Of a stretch of DNA of 5,594 nucleotides, positions 3,917 through 5,594 are shown piece by piece. The stretch is from Geochorda sp036562495 (GTDB lineage Bacteria > Bacillota > Limnochordia > Limnochordales > Geochordaceae). Below the pieces are notes generated by a model. That model worked only from the letters and a program-made list of their open reading frames with translations. It was not told the origin of the DNA and did no database searches. A program made the translations under genes and the position numbers. The stretch lies in NCBI GenBank assembly GCA_036562495.1, contig DATCKA010000013.1:1-5594 (forward strand), written 5' to 3'. Position 1 is the first letter of the stretch. Every line of letters starts with the position of its first letter.

Positions 3917-5545
3917 ATGCTGGCCATGCGGGATTACCAGAAGGCGGCAGTGGAAGCCGTCGAGCGGGAGTTCCGCCGCGGCGTCACCCGCCAGCTGATC
4001 GTGCTTCCCACGGGCACCGGCAAGACCGTGGTCTTCAGCCACGTGGCCAAGCGGCGGGGCGGCCGGACGCTGGTGCTGGCCCACCGGACCGAGCTTTTGG
4101 ACCAGGCGGTGGCGAAGATCCAGCTGGTCTGGCCAGAGGCCCGGGTGGGGCGGATCCAGGGTCCGCAGGACCGGCACCAGGGCCGGGACGTGGTGGTGGC
4201 CAGCGTGCCCACCCTGGCCCGCCCCGAGCGCCTCCAGCGCCTGGCCCCGGAGTTTAGCACCATCATTATCGACGAGGCCCACCACGCCGTCGCCGAGAGC
4301 TACCGCCGCATCCTCGATGCCCTGGCCGGCGGGCGGCGGGATGTCCTTATCCTCGGCGCCACGGCCACCCCGGACCGGGCGGACGGCCGCTCCCTGCGGC
4401 CGGTGTTCGAGAAGATCGTCTACCAGCGCACACTGGTGCAGATGATCGCGGCCGGGTATCTGTGCGACCTCCGGGCCAAGCGGATCTATTCCCGCGTGTC
4501 GCTGGACGGCGTGCGGGTACGGGCGGGCGACTTTGACGCCGCCCAGCTCGCCTCGGTGCTGAATACGGCTAACCGCAACGAGCTCATCGTGGACAGCTAC
4601 CTCCGCTTCGGCGAGGGCCGGAAGGCCATCCTCTTCGCCGCCGACATCGAGCACGCCGAGGCCCTGGCCGAGCTGTTCCGCCGGCGAGGCGTGCCGAGCC
4701 AGGCCATCAGCCAGCGCACGCCCGCCCGCCGGCGGCGGGCGCTGCTTTATGCCTTCCGGCGCGGGCAGATCCAGGTGCTCACCAACGTGGCCGTCTTCAC
4801 GGAGGGCTTCGACGAGCCTTCCATCAGCTGCGTCATCCTGGCCCGGCCCACGCGCTCGAGGGCGCTTCTCGCGCAGATGGTGGGGCGGGGGACCCGGCTT
4901 CATCCGAGCAAGAGAGACTGCCTGGTACTCGACATCGCCGACACCACCGCCCAGCACCAGCTCTCCACCGTGGCCGACCTGGTGGGCCTGGAGGGGGCAG
5001 GGGAGGCCATGGCCGCCGGCCGGTCGGTGCTCGAGGTGGTGCGCCAGCGGCAGGGCGGCCGCCGGGAGCCCGAACAGCAGGTCCTCGGCATCGGCGTGGA
5101 CCTGCAGGCCTTCGACGTGGACCTCTTCAACCGCTCCGCGTTCCGCTGGGTGGTGGACGGCAACCGCATGCGCCTGCCGCTGGGCGGCGGGGCCGGCATC
5201 AACCTCATCCCCGCCGGCGAGGACCGCTGGGAGGTCTGGCTGGATCAGCGGGGAGAGGCGCCGGTGCTCCTGCACGAACAGGTCCTGCCCGTGGACTGGG
5301 CCCAGGCGGTGGCCGAAGAGTACGTGCGGTCCCGCGCCGCCCACCTGGCCCGCAAGGATGCCCGGTGGCGGCAGATGGAGGCGACGCCCGGGCAGATCGA
5401 GACCCTCAAGAAGCTCGGGTTGCCCGTGCGGCCGGGCATGAGCCGCGGGGAGGCAAGCGACGCCATCAGCCAGGTCCTCGACGTGCAAGCGCTCCGGCGG
5501 TTTCGGCCGCGGAGGCCGCCCCTCGCCCGGGCGGCCGCCCGATAA
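3917..5545 (+). CDS. Superfamily 2 DEAD/DEAH-type helicase (SSL2/ResIII-like) with C-terminal extension
   Basis: I place the start at ATG 3917, behind AGGGGGTG (3903-3910); GTG 3908, with GGGAG at 3896-3900, is almost as good and adds three residues. The frame stays open further upstream but without coding character. The 542-aa product has every core motif: a DYQKAAVEAV Q-like region (6-15), Walker A PTGTGKT (31-37), motif Ia LVLAHRTELLDQ (52-63), DEAH (119-122), motif III GATAT (147-151), motif IV ILFAADIEHAEAL (238-250), motif V LTNVAVFTEGFDEP (288-301) and motif VI QMVGRGTR (320-327). This predicts ATP-driven DNA or RNA duplex unwinding or translocation. Residues about 385-475 look beta-rich (LFNRSAFRWVVDG, DRWEVWLD). 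The end carries EATPGQIETLKKLGLP and MSRGEASDAI (488-517), a small helical motif that I recall from phage and mobile-element helicases and nucleases. No nuclease motif is visible. The role is probably in element replication or recombination, but a defence role is not excluded. Confidence 0.9.
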   Translation: MLAMRDYQKAAVEAVEREFRRGVTRQLIVLPTGTGKTVVFSHVAKRRGGRTLVLAHRTELLDQAVAKIQLVWPEARVGRIQGPQDRHQGRDVVVASVPTLARPERLQRLAPEFSTIIIDEAHHAVAESYRRILDALAGGRRDVLILGATATPDRADGRSLRPVFEKIVYQRTLVQMIAAGYLCDLRAKRIYSRVSLDGVRVRAGDFDAAQLASVLNTANRNELIVDSYLRFGEGRKAILFAADIEHAEALAELFRRRGVPSQAISQRTPARRRRALLYAFRRGQIQVLTNVAVFTEGFDEPSISCVILARPTRSRALLAQMVGRGTRLHPSKRDCLVLDIADTTAQHQLSTVADLVGLEGAGEAMAAGRSVLEVVRQRQGGRREPEQQVLGIGVDLQAFDVDLFNRSAFRWVVDGNRMRLPLGGGAGINLIPAGEDRWEVWLDQRGEAPVLLHEQVLPVDWAQAVAEEYVRSRAAHLARKDARWRQMEATPGQIETLKKLGLPVRPGMSRGEASDAISQVLDVQALRRFRPRRPPLARAAAR

Positions 5546-5570
5546 CAGGAACAAGGAAGGTGGGATCGAC

Positions 5571-5594
5571 GTGCGGCGGATCCTGACCCGAGTC
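5571..5594 (+). CDS. Start of a further gene (3' truncated by window edge)
   Basis: GTG 5571 opens a frame reading MRRILTRV to the last base. A good SD, AAGGAAGGTGG (5553-5563), lies 7-8 nt upstream, and the helicase stop codon ends 25 nt before it. This suggests an operon continuing beyond the window. Eight codons are too few to say anything about the product. Confidence 0.5.

Noticed and set aside
3650..5554. 634-codon minus-strand open frame opposite the helicase.
   Set aside because: It is the antisense shadow of a helicase with all motifs intact. Long antisense frames are common at this GC content.

Overview
The window is very GC-rich DNA with G/C-ending codons, strong Shine-Dalgarno (SD) sequences of the AGGAGG type and frequent GTG starts. 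The AbrB-type regulator is of the kind found across Firmicutes. Together this suggests a high-GC, possibly thermophilic member of the Firmicutes (Symbiobacterium/Thermaerobacter/Limnochorda-like). That assignment is an inference, not an identification.

Layout: (A) 2-1316 holds three contiguous plus-strand genes that together look like one SbcC/Rad50-type ABC ATPase cut into pieces. The first is the 3' end of a gene ending in a coiled coil plus a CPTCG zinc-hook motif. The second is a 95-aa coiled-coil-only protein that starts immediately after the first gene's TGA. The third is a 218-aa protein with a short coiled coil and the signature, Walker B and H-loop half of the ATPase. (B) 1335-1601 is an AbrB/SpoVT-type DNA-binding protein with two CxxC pairs at its C-terminus. 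(C) 1602-1771 is non-coding, with a candidate extended -10 promoter and a clear intrinsic terminator. (D) 1772-1936 is a 54-aa orphan gene, followed by a perfect 16-bp hairpin. (E) 2084-2677 is a membrane protein with a HELVH motif (DUF3267-like putative zincin). It converges, across a GC-rich hairpin, on (F) a minus-strand tyrosine recombinase at 2764-3699 whose catalytic residues are partly substituted. (G) After a 217-bp divergent intergenic region comes a superfamily 2 helicase (3917-5545) with a C-terminal extension, and then the first codons of another gene at the right edge.

How they fit: a split Rad50-like ATPase, a DEAD/DEAH-type helicase and an integrase-like recombinase point to a DNA-replication/recombination module of an integrated phage or other mobile element, with the AbrB-like protein as a likely local regulator. 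The zincin and the small orphan look like separately terminated cargo. No structural phage gene, CRISPR array, tRNA or insertion sequence is visible, so the mobile-element reading stays an inference.
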